A DNA stretch of 64,000 nt. Origin: Candidimonas sp. SYP-B2681 (GTDB lineage: Bacteria; Pseudomonadota; Gammaproteobacteria; Burkholderiales; Burkholderiaceae_B). The position numbers and the translations under genes were made by a program. Below the pieces are notes generated by a model. That model saw only the letters and a program-made list of their open reading frames with translations. It was not told the DNA's origin and did no database searches. The DNA is taken from the NCBI RefSeq assembly GCF_003971065.1, contig NZ_RYDV01000005.1, forward strand, positions 62,001-126,000, given 5' to 3'. Of the stretch, positions 50,074 through 58,684 are shown piece by piece; position 1 is the first letter of the stretch; each line of letters begins with the position of its first letter.

Positions 50074-51042
50074 TTATCTCAGAGTTTGCACTAGGGATCG
50101 TGCGAACAGAAAAGTGGCGGCCAGCGGCGAGGGGGTCTTCGACACGGTAAAGTAAGGTGTCTGAACGCCGCCGAAAGCGCGAACGAATCGTTCTATTGGC
50201 TGGACCATGGATCCACAGAAATCAAAGCGTTGGGTCACGGTCCCCGCAAACTTAATGGCTTCCCACAAACATAAGCTCATGGCCCCGCTACTGCGTCGTT
50301 CCGGATCGCTGCCCCCCATCAAGTAATAGGCGCTCTCGTCGTCCCACACCAAATAGACCCCCGCGTGGAGCACTCCATGCTCATCTTGCGCCATGAAGAT
50401 CTTGCGCTGCTTACGCGTGGCACATGCTTTATCCAGCGTAGTAATGTAATTTTCAGAATACGGAAGCGATTTGTTTTGGCGTTGGTAAACCAGCTTATGA
50501 AGACGAAGGAATTGAGTCACAGGCAGATCGTCACGTACCTGTAGTCCGCTCCGGCTTGCTGCCTTACGAATCTCCCATCTCACTTTGTCTTGCAATCCAT
50601 CCCACAAAGCGGACTCATTGCGGAGTAAAGGCAGCAAATAGGTGTAATTGGTGGTCTGGTTGTATCCTTGCCAGTAAAAGGGCAGCCAATTTGTTTGTGA
50701 GTGATGCCACTCCTGTTTGAAATGGTCGAACGGTGGAAGTTGTTCAATCAATTTTTCCAGCGCATATTTTTGCTTACTGAGCGCAGCCGAGGGCTTTGCT
50801 TTCGAGGGACGTGTCCATGGCCCCATGCAGTACGTTAGTGGCGGAGCCGTCGATATATTCAGATATCCTTTTTTCTTTCGTAGATAGGGCATGCAGGCCA
50901 ATACATTTTCCTTTTCCTTTACCAGTGCAACGTCCCAGTCATTACTGCCTGCCGTGGCATCCAGCCACCAGTCACGAGAAAAAATAGGTATCGAAGGCTC
51001 TTCCGCGCAGAGGCGCCCATATATCTGTTTTCGAGTGATCAT
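50074..51042 (-). CDS. FemAB/GNAT-like acyltransferase, tandem copy 2
   Basis: A 322-residue protein starting MITRKQIYGRLCAEEPSIPIF at 51042; the frame is open to 51159, but the paralogue upstream starts at the equivalent Met. The fold is double-GNAT like that of FemAB/BioF2-type proteins: IFSRDWWLDATAGSNDWDVALV at the N-terminus, then VRWEIRKAASRSGLQV, and VLHAGVYLVWDDESAYYLMGGSDPERRSSGAMSLCLWEAIK as the acyl-acceptor and cofactor region. FemAB-type enzymes transfer aminoacyl groups from tRNA or acyl groups from CoA to sugars or peptides. The substrate here is unknown; an amino sugar of the polymer is a fair guess. Confidence 0.78.
   Translation of the reverse strand: MITRKQIYGRLCAEEPSIPIFSRDWWLDATAGSNDWDVALVKEKENVLACMPYLRKKKGYLNISTAPPLTYCMGPWTRPSKAKPSAALSKQKYALEKLIEQLPPFDHFKQEWHHSQTNWLPFYWQGYNQTTNYTYLLPLLRNESALWDGLQDKVRWEIRKAASRSGLQVRDDLPVTQFLRLHKLVYQRQNKSLPYSENYITTLDKACATRKQRKIFMAQDEHGVLHAGVYLVWDDESAYYLMGGSDPERRSSGAMSLCLWEAIKFAGTVTQRFDFCGSMVQPIERFVRAFGGVQTPYFTVSKTPSPLAATFLFARSLVQTLR
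50323..50397. repeat. 75-bp tract identical to 51433-51507 (tandem gene pair)
   Basis: These 75 bases are identical in both FemAB-like genes at an offset of exactly 1110 bases, while flanking coding sequence differs at many third positions and several residues. The tract encodes part of the conserved HAGVYLVWDDESAYYLMGG region. It suggests either strong constraint or recent gene conversion. Confidence 0.8.
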
Positions 51043-51183
51043 GTGTTTTAGGAATTGACTTAACGACATAAGCCCTGTGTGCTTGGTCGACAAGCGGGAG
51101 TGAAAGGTTGCCCGGTTCATGTTGCCCGATACAAGGCGCAGCGCTGTTGCACCTTGCATACGGAAAATATAGTTCGGTCATCT

Positions 51184-52152
51184 TTATTTCGGTGCTTGCA
51201 CTAATGACCGCGCGAACAGAAACGTGGCGGCAAGTTTCGAGGGGGTTTTTGACACCGTAAAGTAGGGCGTCTGAACGCCGCCGAAGGCACGGACAAATCG
51301 TTCTATGGGCTTGATCATGGAGCCGCAGAAATCGAAGCGCCGGGTCACAGTCCCCGCAAACTTGATGGCTTCCCATAAACATAAGCTCATGGCCCCGCTA
51401 TTGCGCCGTTCCGGATCGCTGCCCCCCATCAGGTAATAGGCGCTCTCGTCGTCCCACACCAAATAGACCCCCGCGTGGAGCACTCCATGCTCATCTTGCG
51501 CCATGAAAATTTTGCGCCGGTTTTGCGCGGTGCATGCTTTATCCAGCGTAGTAATAAAATTTTCAGAATATGGAAGCGGTATATTCTGGCGTTCGTAAAC
51601 TAGCTTGTTAAGACGAAAAAATTGGCTCACTGGCAGATCATCGCGTACATATAGCTCGCCCCGGCCCGTCGCTTTACGAATTTCCCTTCTTACATTGTCT
51701 TGCAGTCCTTCCCAAGAAGTCGATTCATCCCGTAGCACAGGCAGCACATAAGTGTAATTAGTGGTCTGATTGAATCCTTCCCAAAAAAAGGGCAGCCAAT
51801 TTGTCTGTGTGTAATGCCACTGCTGTTTGAAATGATCGAACCGTGGAAGTTGTTCAATCAATTTTTCCAGCGCATATTTTTGCCTGCTGATGACAACAGA
51901 GGGTTTGGCTTTGGCGGGACGTACCCATGGGCCCATGCAGTACGTCAGTGGCGGAGTCGTTGATACGCTGAGGCCTCCTTTTTTCTTGCATAAATAGGGC
52001 ATGCAGGCCAGCACACTCCCGCTTTCCTCGACCACTGCGACGTCCCAATTATCACTGCCTGCCGTGACGTCCAGCCACCAATCCCGAGAAAAAATAGGTA
52101 TCGACGTTTCTTCGGCGCAAAAGCGCCTATATATCTGTTTTCTGCTAGTCAT
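51184..52152 (-). CDS. FemAB/GNAT-like acyltransferase, tandem copy 1
   Basis: A 322-residue protein, MTSRKQIYRRFCAEETSIPIF, collinear with the next gene over its whole length and differing at scattered positions (for example TGRGELYVRDDLPVSQFFRL against SRSGLQVRDDLPVTQFLRL). It has the same double-GNAT features and no signal peptide. The duplication includes some upstream bases. The two copies may act on different sugars or add two groups. It is separated from wzc by 108 bases. Confidence 0.78.
   Translation of the reverse strand: MTSRKQIYRRFCAEETSIPIFSRDWWLDVTAGSDNWDVAVVEESGSVLACMPYLCKKKGGLSVSTTPPLTYCMGPWVRPAKAKPSVVISRQKYALEKLIEQLPRFDHFKQQWHYTQTNWLPFFWEGFNQTTNYTYVLPVLRDESTSWEGLQDNVRREIRKATGRGELYVRDDLPVSQFFRLNKLVYERQNIPLPYSENFITTLDKACTAQNRRKIFMAQDEHGVLHAGVYLVWDDESAYYLMGGSDPERRNSGAMSLCLWEAIKFAGTVTRRFDFCGSMIKPIERFVRAFGGVQTPYFTVSKTPSKLAATFLFARSLVQAPK
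51433..51507. repeat. 75-bp tract identical to 50323-50397
   Basis: Second member of the identical tract described at 50323-50397, in the upstream FemAB-like copy. Confidence 0.8.
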
Positions 52153-52260
52153 TTGTCTTTGTAGGTATTGACGGAAAGAGGGTGGTGCTCTGGCGTGAGT
52201 GGCCCGAGCGTGGCGGATGTCCGGTGAAGCTAGGTAAAAGGCGGAACGGTAGAATTGGTT

Positions 52261-54555
52261 TCAGGACCTGTTAGTCCCGTACGGGACATAGCTCTGGTGG
52301 TAGCTGCCATATCTAGAACTAAAGCGCTGGCTTGATGCGTCAAAGTCGTTGAAGATCACGCCTTTGACCTGGGCGCCCGCTTGATTTAGCCGTTTCGTGG
52401 ATTCCTCCAGTTCGTGCAAAGTACTGACCTGCGCTCGCGCGAGCATAAAAATTGTGCCTACATGGGGCGCCAGAGCCATCGCATCAGATACCGGAAGCAC
52501 CGGAGCGGTGTCCACCAATACAACGTCATAATTGACGGAAATTTCATGCAGCAGTTGCATCGTCATCGGTGAAAGCAGGAGTTCAGCGGGGTTGTGCGGA
52601 AGCACGCCGGTAGTGATGAGATCCACGTTTGTGATGATGCTTTTGTGCAGTACTTGCTGCAGGGTAGCGGTTCCGCGAATCAGATCGCTGAAGCCGTTGT
52701 AGCGCTCCAGACCGAAATAGCGGTGAACTCCTCCACTGCGGAAATCGGCATCGATCAAAAGGACGCGCTTGTCGGCTGCGCCCATCACCGCCGCAAGGTT
52801 GACGCTGGTAAAGGTCTTGCCGATATTGGGCGTCGGTCCGGTGAGCATGATGATGTTGTTCGGCGCATCTTGCAATGCAAAGGGCAAACTTGTCCGCAGG
52901 CTGCGCAGGCTTTCAATGGCGGGGTCGTCAGGCGAGCTTTCGGCGAGTACATAGTTAGTGCCGCTGCGTCCGCCAAACCGGGATTGACGATAAGCCCCTT
53001 GTTGAACATGGGGTACCGTTGCAAATACATTCAGACCCAGTGAAGATTCAATATCGTTTGCGGCCTTGACACCGTTGCGCAGAAAACCGCGCAGTAACGC
53101 GATACCTATCCCCAGCAGCAGGCCCAGCAGGCCAGCAATGGCCAAAACCAGTGGACGATGTGGCTTGATCGGAAACTCAGGAGTGTCGGCCGTGTCTACC
53201 ATACGCACGTTGCCCACCTTACCTTCCTTCACCAAGCGCAATTGCTGTGCACTATTAAGCAAGCCGGCATAGAGCTCGCCGTTCACCTTGACGTCTCGCA
53301 TTAGATTGAGCAGTTGCTGTTCCAGCTCGGGTAGCGTTTTGATATGCGCCGTCAGTCTGCCAACTTCACTTTCCAGTGCTGAAATCTGTCCATTTAACGC
53401 CTGGATGGTGGGGTGCGAAACACCGAACTGAGCTCCAAGTTCGCGGCGCTTTTGTTGTAGTTCGAACAATTGAGTTTGCATGGCCACTGATCGATTCAGC
53501 GACAAGGTTCCTTCAGTGCCTAGGTTAAACGTGCCGTGAAGGTCGCGAAAGGCGGTGTACTTATTATCAGAGGCATCCATTTGTCGCCTTAGTTGAGGCA
53601 GGAAACCCTCAAGGAACTCAAGCGATTTTTCCGCTTCAGCGGCTTTACGCTCTGTGTTCTGTTTCACATAAGCCAAACCTATCGCGTTCAGGATAGCAGT
53701 GATCCTTTCGGGGTCCGGGCCATCTAATGTCATGGACAATACGCCAGAAGGTTTGCCCTTTTCATCGATGAGCAGATCGTCTTGCAAGTCCTGAATGATG
53801 TTCTGGCGGGAACGCCGTACAAGCGTGAAGCGGGCGGCAGGCCTGGCGTTCAAGTTACTGATAAGTATCGTGCCGGTTTGTTTGCCAAGTTTGATTTCAT
53901 TGGGCACACCCACCTTACCCTGGGCCAGCTTTTCGCCACCCGGTCCATGCAGCTCGTATCCGGTCAGGGTGGTGGTCAGCGTCAGTTTCTCATTTTCAAG
54001 CTTTTCCGGTACGTCCAGTTGAGCGACTTTTATTGATTCCGTCCCCCAGACGTAACCCCCTACCAGGTAGCTGCCGATTTTGAACAGGCGCGGTGTGGAG
54101 AGTTCGGTGGCGTGTTTAGCAAGCCACGACCCAACAATAGGTAAATAATCCGGCGCAGCGTCGACATACAGCTGCAACTGATCGCTGGCATGCCCGATCA
54201 CGAGCCTGGAGCGAAGAATTTCAATTTCAGCCGTGGCCGGGGACTGAATGTTGAAGACCGTTGATAATTCGCTCAGAATATTCTGATTGGTAGAAGTGGT
54301 GGGATTCTGTTCCACCTGAATCAGTACGTCCGAGCGGTATATCGGTTGGCTGAACAGGGCGTAAGCTCCACCGATGAGCAGGGCGATCATCAGCACGCTT
54401 GCAATAAGCCAGCGAGAGTTCAGTGCGGTGTCCAGCACGCCCAAAAAGTCGATATCGTCGTTATTCGGCGGGCCGTAAGGCGGCGCGAAAATAATCGGTG
54501 CTGTCTGTCCTGCCTGCGCCAACGGATATTGCTTGTTCATATCTGAATTATTCAT
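52261..54555 (-). CDS. wzc: Wzc-like polysaccharide co-polymerase and BY-kinase
   Basis: Inner-membrane protein that controls chain length and export with Wza and autophosphorylates on Tyr. The start at 54555 (MNNSDMNKQYPLA) overlaps the wza stop as ATGA; the frame open to 54624 lies inside wza. The 764 residues hold two membrane helices (about 45-65 and 460-485) around a coiled-coil periplasmic domain, then the kinase: Walker A GPTPNIGKT at 573-581, LIDADFR at about 600, GVLPHNPAELL, Walker B VVLVDTAP at about 678. The tail SSRYGSYHQSYVPYGTNRS has four Tyr (749, 752, 756, 759). No low-molecular-weight Tyr phosphatase (Wzb) gene is in the window. Confidence 0.93.
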   Translation of the reverse strand: MNNSDMNKQYPLAQAGQTAPIIFAPPYGPPNNDDIDFLGVLDTALNSRWLIASVLMIALLIGGAYALFSQPIYRSDVLIQVEQNPTTSTNQNILSELSTVFNIQSPATAEIEILRSRLVIGHASDQLQLYVDAAPDYLPIVGSWLAKHATELSTPRLFKIGSYLVGGYVWGTESIKVAQLDVPEKLENEKLTLTTTLTGYELHGPGGEKLAQGKVGVPNEIKLGKQTGTILISNLNARPAARFTLVRRSRQNIIQDLQDDLLIDEKGKPSGVLSMTLDGPDPERITAILNAIGLAYVKQNTERKAAEAEKSLEFLEGFLPQLRRQMDASDNKYTAFRDLHGTFNLGTEGTLSLNRSVAMQTQLFELQQKRRELGAQFGVSHPTIQALNGQISALESEVGRLTAHIKTLPELEQQLLNLMRDVKVNGELYAGLLNSAQQLRLVKEGKVGNVRMVDTADTPEFPIKPHRPLVLAIAGLLGLLLGIGIALLRGFLRNGVKAANDIESSLGLNVFATVPHVQQGAYRQSRFGGRSGTNYVLAESSPDDPAIESLRSLRTSLPFALQDAPNNIIMLTGPTPNIGKTFTSVNLAAVMGAADKRVLLIDADFRSGGVHRYFGLERYNGFSDLIRGTATLQQVLHKSIITNVDLITTGVLPHNPAELLLSPMTMQLLHEISVNYDVVLVDTAPVLPVSDAMALAPHVGTIFMLARAQVSTLHELEESTKRLNQAGAQVKGVIFNDFDASSQRFSSRYGSYHQSYVPYGTNRS

Positions 54556-55706
54556 CGCGTCATGTCCCGGGTGACACTGACGGCACCGTAACTGGGCAGT
54601 AGCATGGTGATGACGCGGTTCCATCGGACAACAGGAGCCGGGTCAACGAAAACCATGTCGCGGGCTTTCAGCTCGAAGTCAGCAGCCAGCACGTATGCGG
54701 TAGGCGCACTGGCATCCAGGTGATAAATTTCGGCAAATCCATTACTGCCTTTGCGAATTACATAAACTTGGCGCGGATTGCTGGTTTCAGGGTTTACACC
54801 ACCGGCTTCACCTAGCGCCTGAGCAAGCGTCAAATGGCCATCCATCAAAGGTTGGGAGCGTGGAGTGTGAACGTCGCCAAGCATGAAAACCTTGGAATCG
54901 TTGCGATTGATAACCCGCAGAAGGTCTCCGTTAGCCATCAGGATTTGAGCTGGATTCACGCCACTCCTCGTCAGCTGCGGCAAATTGATGTGCGTTGCAA
55001 CACCATTGCGTGTCAGAATGACGGACGAACGGTCAGCCTCCGGTGTAAGGCCGCCTGCGCGATTAATGGCTTCCGGCAATGTCATGGGGATATCGTTCAT
55101 CGTCAGCAGGCCAGGGCTTCGTACTTCCCCATCGACATACACCCGTCCGTTCCGATAGGCCTGGATGCGAACAGTGAGCTGGGGATCGTTGACAAAGCTG
55201 GCCATGCGCTTGGTCAATAGACTTCGAACTTCATATTCGTTCAGCCCTGCTACCTTAATGGCGCCGACAAATGGAAATTGGATCAGACCGTCCGGACTGA
55301 CGTTGTATCCGTTTCCAACATCGGAGACGTTGGGGGTGTTCGCAGATACGGCGGCGCCGGCCATCGTCAAGGCCAGTTCGGGATGATTCCATACGACGAT
55401 GTTCAAAATATCCCCGGGGCCGACCTTGTACTCTGCCGGCACGCCAAACAGGCGCTTTATTTCCTTATTGACGTTGGCATCTTGCGATGATCGCTGTTGT
55501 TCTATCAATTGAGGCGAAATAGTCAGCAGGACTCCCGGAGGAGCTCCTTCTTGTTCCATTGCTTCGGCGACATCCAGGGGCTTGCCCATATACATGCCTG
55601 GAGACATGCTGCATGCAGAAAGCAAGGAGACGATACCGGCCATAATGCCAGCGGTGGCAAGGCGCGAAAATCCCGATCGACGCGAGGAAAGAAGAAATTC
55701 TTTCAT
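54552..55706 (-). CDS. wza: Wza-like outer-membrane polysaccharide export lipoprotein
   Basis: Octameric outer-membrane channel for polymer export. The start at 55706 (MKEFLLSSRRSGFSRLATAG) gives a lipoprotein signal with lipobox LLSAC; the frame open to 55784 adds residues that spoil it. The 384-residue protein contains the poly-export domain (YKVGPGDILNIVVWNHPEL), then SLBB domains (VRSPGLLTMNDIPMTLPEAINRAGG and LGDVHTPRSQPLMDGHLTLAQALGEAGG). The C-terminal RWNRVITMLLPSYGAVSVTRD forms the transmembrane amphipathic helix of Wza. The 240 bases upstream separate it from the antiterminator gene. Confidence 0.94.
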   Translation of the reverse strand: MKEFLLSSRRSGFSRLATAGIMAGIVSLLSACSMSPGMYMGKPLDVAEAMEQEGAPPGVLLTISPQLIEQQRSSQDANVNKEIKRLFGVPAEYKVGPGDILNIVVWNHPELALTMAGAAVSANTPNVSDVGNGYNVSPDGLIQFPFVGAIKVAGLNEYEVRSLLTKRMASFVNDPQLTVRIQAYRNGRVYVDGEVRSPGLLTMNDIPMTLPEAINRAGGLTPEADRSSVILTRNGVATHINLPQLTRSGVNPAQILMANGDLLRVINRNDSKVFMLGDVHTPRSQPLMDGHLTLAQALGEAGGVNPETSNPRQVYVIRKGSNGFAEIYHLDASAPTAYVLAADFELKARDMVFVDPAPVVRWNRVITMLLPSYGAVSVTRDMTR

Positions 55707-55946
55707 TGAGTTCACTCTAGAAAAACGAAGGTTAACGAGAAGGCCGGAGCTGAAATCAGTCGTCGGCTTCAGTAATTCAGTCACGCGCAGGCTGCCGCAA
55801 TGTTTTCACCGTTTTGGCAAAAATCAAGGCTGTCCAGCGGTGTCATGTTGCGTTTTGAGGTCAGTGCTCTACAAACTGCGACGCGCCTCGCTCACCCCGG
55901 CAAGGTCGTTTTTTTCTTTTGGGTTGTACGCTTTAAGGTTTAAGCT

Positions 55947-56534
55947 TCAAGTTGGTTCTACGTGATCAATGGGTAGTTTGATGCGGGCCTGCCGTCCCAG
56001 AATCTCCATCAGAACGATGACTCGCTGGGTCGATACAGAATGCACAAGCCCCTCTAGTCCTTTTAGCGCCGGATCGCTGAACCGCACCCGGCGTCCGGCT
56101 TTTAATGCGTGAGTGCCTTGCTGGCTCTCGCGATTGCGTTCTCTTTCATGTTGCTCAATCGATGCGACAATTTCCGGCGAGACCTGCGCTAGTGTGGTTC
56201 CGAATCTAACAATAGAGTTGATTCCCCTGGTAGACCGCACAGTGCTGATTGACTGCTTGATGTTGGAAGGTTTAAAAAACAAATAGCGAGGGAACATGGC
56301 CTCGTGTGCGGCGGCTGCCGTAAGCTTCGCTGCGGCTTTTTTTCCTGTCTTCTTGTATAAAGGAAGATAGGTTACGAATCCTTGTTGCTGCAGGTTGGAG
56401 CGGGCCAGGTGCTCCTGGCGCGGTTCGGTGTATGCCACGTACCACGCGGTCGAGTGTTCAGCTTCGGCACGGTTGGCCGTCATACGTGCAGGCACCGCCG
56501 GTTTGGCGGGTGACGGGTTGACATGGCAATGCAT
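55947..56534 (-). CDS. NusG/RfaH-like transcription antiterminator
   Basis: A 195-residue NusG paralogue at the head of the polysaccharide operon. After about 28 variable residues comes the NGN domain, AWYVAYTEPRQEHLARSNLQQQGFVTYLPLYKK, with PRYLFFKP and TRGINSIVRFG, and a C-terminal KOW motif, LKAGRRVRFSDPALKGLEGLVHS. Such proteins join RNA polymerase and allow it to read long cell-surface operons. The start at 56534 has GGGGGAAGAG upstream; MTANRAEAEH at 56483 is an alternative. I found no clear ops (GGCGGTAG) element in the upstream 447 bases. The housekeeping nusG would be elsewhere. Confidence 0.88.
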   Translation of the reverse strand: MHCHVNPSPAKPAVPARMTANRAEAEHSTAWYVAYTEPRQEHLARSNLQQQGFVTYLPLYKKTGKKAAAKLTAAAAHEAMFPRYLFFKPSNIKQSISTVRSTRGINSIVRFGTTLAQVSPEIVASIEQHERERNRESQQGTHALKAGRRVRFSDPALKGLEGLVHSVSTQRVIVLMEILGRQARIKLPIDHVEPT

Positions 56535-56981
56535 ACTCTCTCTTCCCCCAATCTCTGATCAATTTTTTTTCAAAACGGCTAACGGCAAACAGGCGAAGCG
56601 AGGCATATTGATCGGCGTCGCCTGCAGCGTTATCGAGCGTTATCGAACCGTTCGAGTATGTGCAATTTTTAGCAGATATTGATTTTCGTCAGCTATCAGC
56701 TGTACGAGGTAAGCCGGGGGAGTTAGGAAGCCTTGGGTAGGGAATGAGCCCTACGATTTTGTTGACGTGATGTAAGAGGGTGTGCGCGTTAAATCGCGGT
56801 TTTGCTAGTGATATGCGTGGATGGCGCACATAAATTTACACATCTGCTTTTTTTTTGTATTAATTGCACGACACGTAGAAGCGGCCGGAAGGACTTGGAA
56901 CCTGCCGGACCGCAGCAAATGATCTACGACAAGCGGCTGACCGTACTTATTAACAAGGCGCGCCGTTATCAACCGAATTTC
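56535..56981. other. Non-coding region upstream of the polysaccharide operon
   Basis: About 450 bases, more A/T-rich than neighbours, without a convincing gene. It must hold the promoter and untranslated leader of the leftward 20-kb operon. A perfect hairpin (GTAGGG at 56737-56742 with CCCTAC at 56749-56754) is followed on the plus strand by GATTTT and could end transcripts entering from the left. I see no sharp sigma-70 promoter or ops site by eye. Confidence 0.5.
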
Positions 56982-58127
56982 TTAGTCGGAACGCGATCGC
57001 GGCTGCAAAAACGGCAGAGCTTGATTCGATCCCACGCGAGCGACCTGAGTTCCCGATTCATCCACCGCTATCACTTCCATCTTTTCTTCGTGTATCCATT
57101 CACGCCATATCGCCACCAGCAAGGCCATAAGCACAGGGCCGATAAATAGTCCCACGAGGCCCATAGTTTTGACGCCACCAACCAAGCCGAAAAATGTTGG
57201 AAGAAATGGCAGTTTGACGGGGCCTCCGACCAGTCGTGGACGTAATGTTTTATCGACGATAAATAGCTCGACAGCACCCCACACGAACAAGCCCAGACCA
57301 GCCATGGCATTGCCAGAGCCGACAAGATATAGCGATACCAAAGTAAAGGAAAGCGGCGCGCCGCCCGGTATCAAGGCCATGAAACCTGTCACCACGCCCA
57401 ACAATACCGGTGACGGAACGCCAGCAACCCAATAGGCGAGGCCAAGCACAACGCCTTCGCCTAAAGCGATAAGTCCCATGCCTGTAACGGTGGAGTTGAT
57501 CGTCGCAGGTACCACTCGGGAAAATCGTTGCCAACGTTGCGGCAGAATGCGCTCGCCGACGATATCCAGCTGGCCTAAAATGCGAATACCGTCTTTATAA
57601 ACAAAAAACAAAGTGATCAGCATAAAGAGCACGGTAAGCAGTAGCCGAAATATGTCGCCGGTCGCTGAAAGCAAGGTACGATAAATGTTGCCCAGGTGTT
57701 CGCCACTGACCATTTCGACCACGGCTCCTAGAGCATGAGGCTCACCTAAATAGCTTGCCCAATACCTGGCGAGGCGTTCTCCGACCAACGGTAGCGCGAG
57801 AATCCAGTCTGGCGTTGGCATCCCGTTGCGATTTGCGGCCAAGGCCCAGCCGATAAAGCTGCTTGCTTCCTGGATGGCGTAGCTTAGAGCCAGGGACAGC
57901 GGAACGATAAGCACCAGGATCACAATTATTATCGCAATCGACGCGGCTATAGCGTTGCGGCCATCGCAGCGCCGCAGCAACCGCCGGTAAAGTGGCCAGC
58001 TGGCCAATCCGACAATTAAAGCAGCCAGCACCGGTACCAGAAAGCCACTAAGAAAGTAGAGCCCGGCGACGACAACTAGCACCAACAACCAGCGAGCAAT
58101 CAGAAAAGCGGGCAATACAGGTTGCAT
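56982..58127 (-). CDS. AI-2E/PerM family transporter
   Basis: A 381-residue inner-membrane protein with about eight helices, of the PerM (YdiK/YhhT) family. The start MQPVLPAFLIARWLLVLVVVAGLYFLSGFLVPVLAALIVG is typical, and the C-terminal half has GVVTGFMALIPGGAPLSFTLVSLYLVG and RPRLVGGPVKLPFLPTFFGLVGGVKTMGLVGLFIGPVLMALL, the family signature. Substrates of most members are not established. It is separated from the polysaccharide operon by the 447-base gap and is probably independent of it. Confidence 0.87.
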   Translation of the reverse strand: MQPVLPAFLIARWLLVLVVVAGLYFLSGFLVPVLAALIVGLASWPLYRRLLRRCDGRNAIAASIAIIIVILVLIVPLSLALSYAIQEASSFIGWALAANRNGMPTPDWILALPLVGERLARYWASYLGEPHALGAVVEMVSGEHLGNIYRTLLSATGDIFRLLLTVLFMLITLFFVYKDGIRILGQLDIVGERILPQRWQRFSRVVPATINSTVTGMGLIALGEGVVLGLAYWVAGVPSPVLLGVVTGFMALIPGGAPLSFTLVSLYLVGSGNAMAGLGLFVWGAVELFIVDKTLRPRLVGGPVKLPFLPTFFGLVGGVKTMGLVGLFIGPVLMALLVAIWREWIHEEKMEVIAVDESGTQVARVGSNQALPFLQPRSRSD

Positions 58128-58352
58128 AATGATCTGACGGTTATATATGAGTGTGCTGAAACTTGAATGGATGCATCCGGAAGGCGGATACGCGAAGTTT
58201 CGACGATATCACGGAATGCCGCGCGTGCAATATTCCATTCATATGTCGATACAGAGCGGATAAGGGTAGGGAAGTCGTTACGCGAAAGATATATTCCGCG
58301 AAGGATCTTGAACAGTTTCTTATTAATTCTGACGCATCAAGATCTGAGCAAG

Positions 58353-58442
58353 TGGCGGACAGGGTGAGATTCGAACTCACGGTACGCCTAAACGTACACT
58401 GGATTTCGAGTCCAGCGCATTCGACCACTCTGCCACCTGTCC
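58353..58442 (-). tRNA. tRNA-Ser (anticodon CGA)
   Basis: The minus strand reads GGACAGGTGGCAGAGTGGTC at the 5' end and closes with a matching CCTGTCC acceptor arm, a G discriminator and an encoded CCA. The anticodon stem CTGGA/TCCAG encloses CTCGAAA, giving anticodon CGA for UCG codons. A long variable arm (GTACG paired with CGTAC) and the T arm GTTCGAATC are present, as expected for tRNA-Ser. Total 90 bases including CCA. An 8-bp inverted repeat (58304-58344) lies just downstream in its direction of transcription. Confidence 0.96.
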
Positions 58443-58684
58443 TGGTTTGCCGCTACGAAACTGCTGTGCATGGTAGCCATGGAGCAGCAATGTCGCCCGC
58501 CTGTAAAGCTGCTTCGGCTGGTCGAGGGCCGTTGCATACAAGCAAGTCCGCTATTCTAGCAAGGAAATATTAAAACGCATAATTGCCCTGGAACGAGCGG
58601 TCTGAAACAACGTCAATAGCGTATTGAACGGTACACTAACACCGCAGCATTGAGCAATTCTGGACGACATAACAAAGGAAAATC

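Noticed and set aside
56535-56981. Classic ops/JUMPstart element for the RfaH-like protein
   Set aside because: No GGCGGTAG-type octamer was found on the transcribed strand in the leader.
58353-58442. tRNA-Ser as an integration site of a mobile island
   Set aside because: No integrase, no direct repeat of the tRNA 3' end was noticed, and housekeeping genes flank it on one side and a permease on the other.
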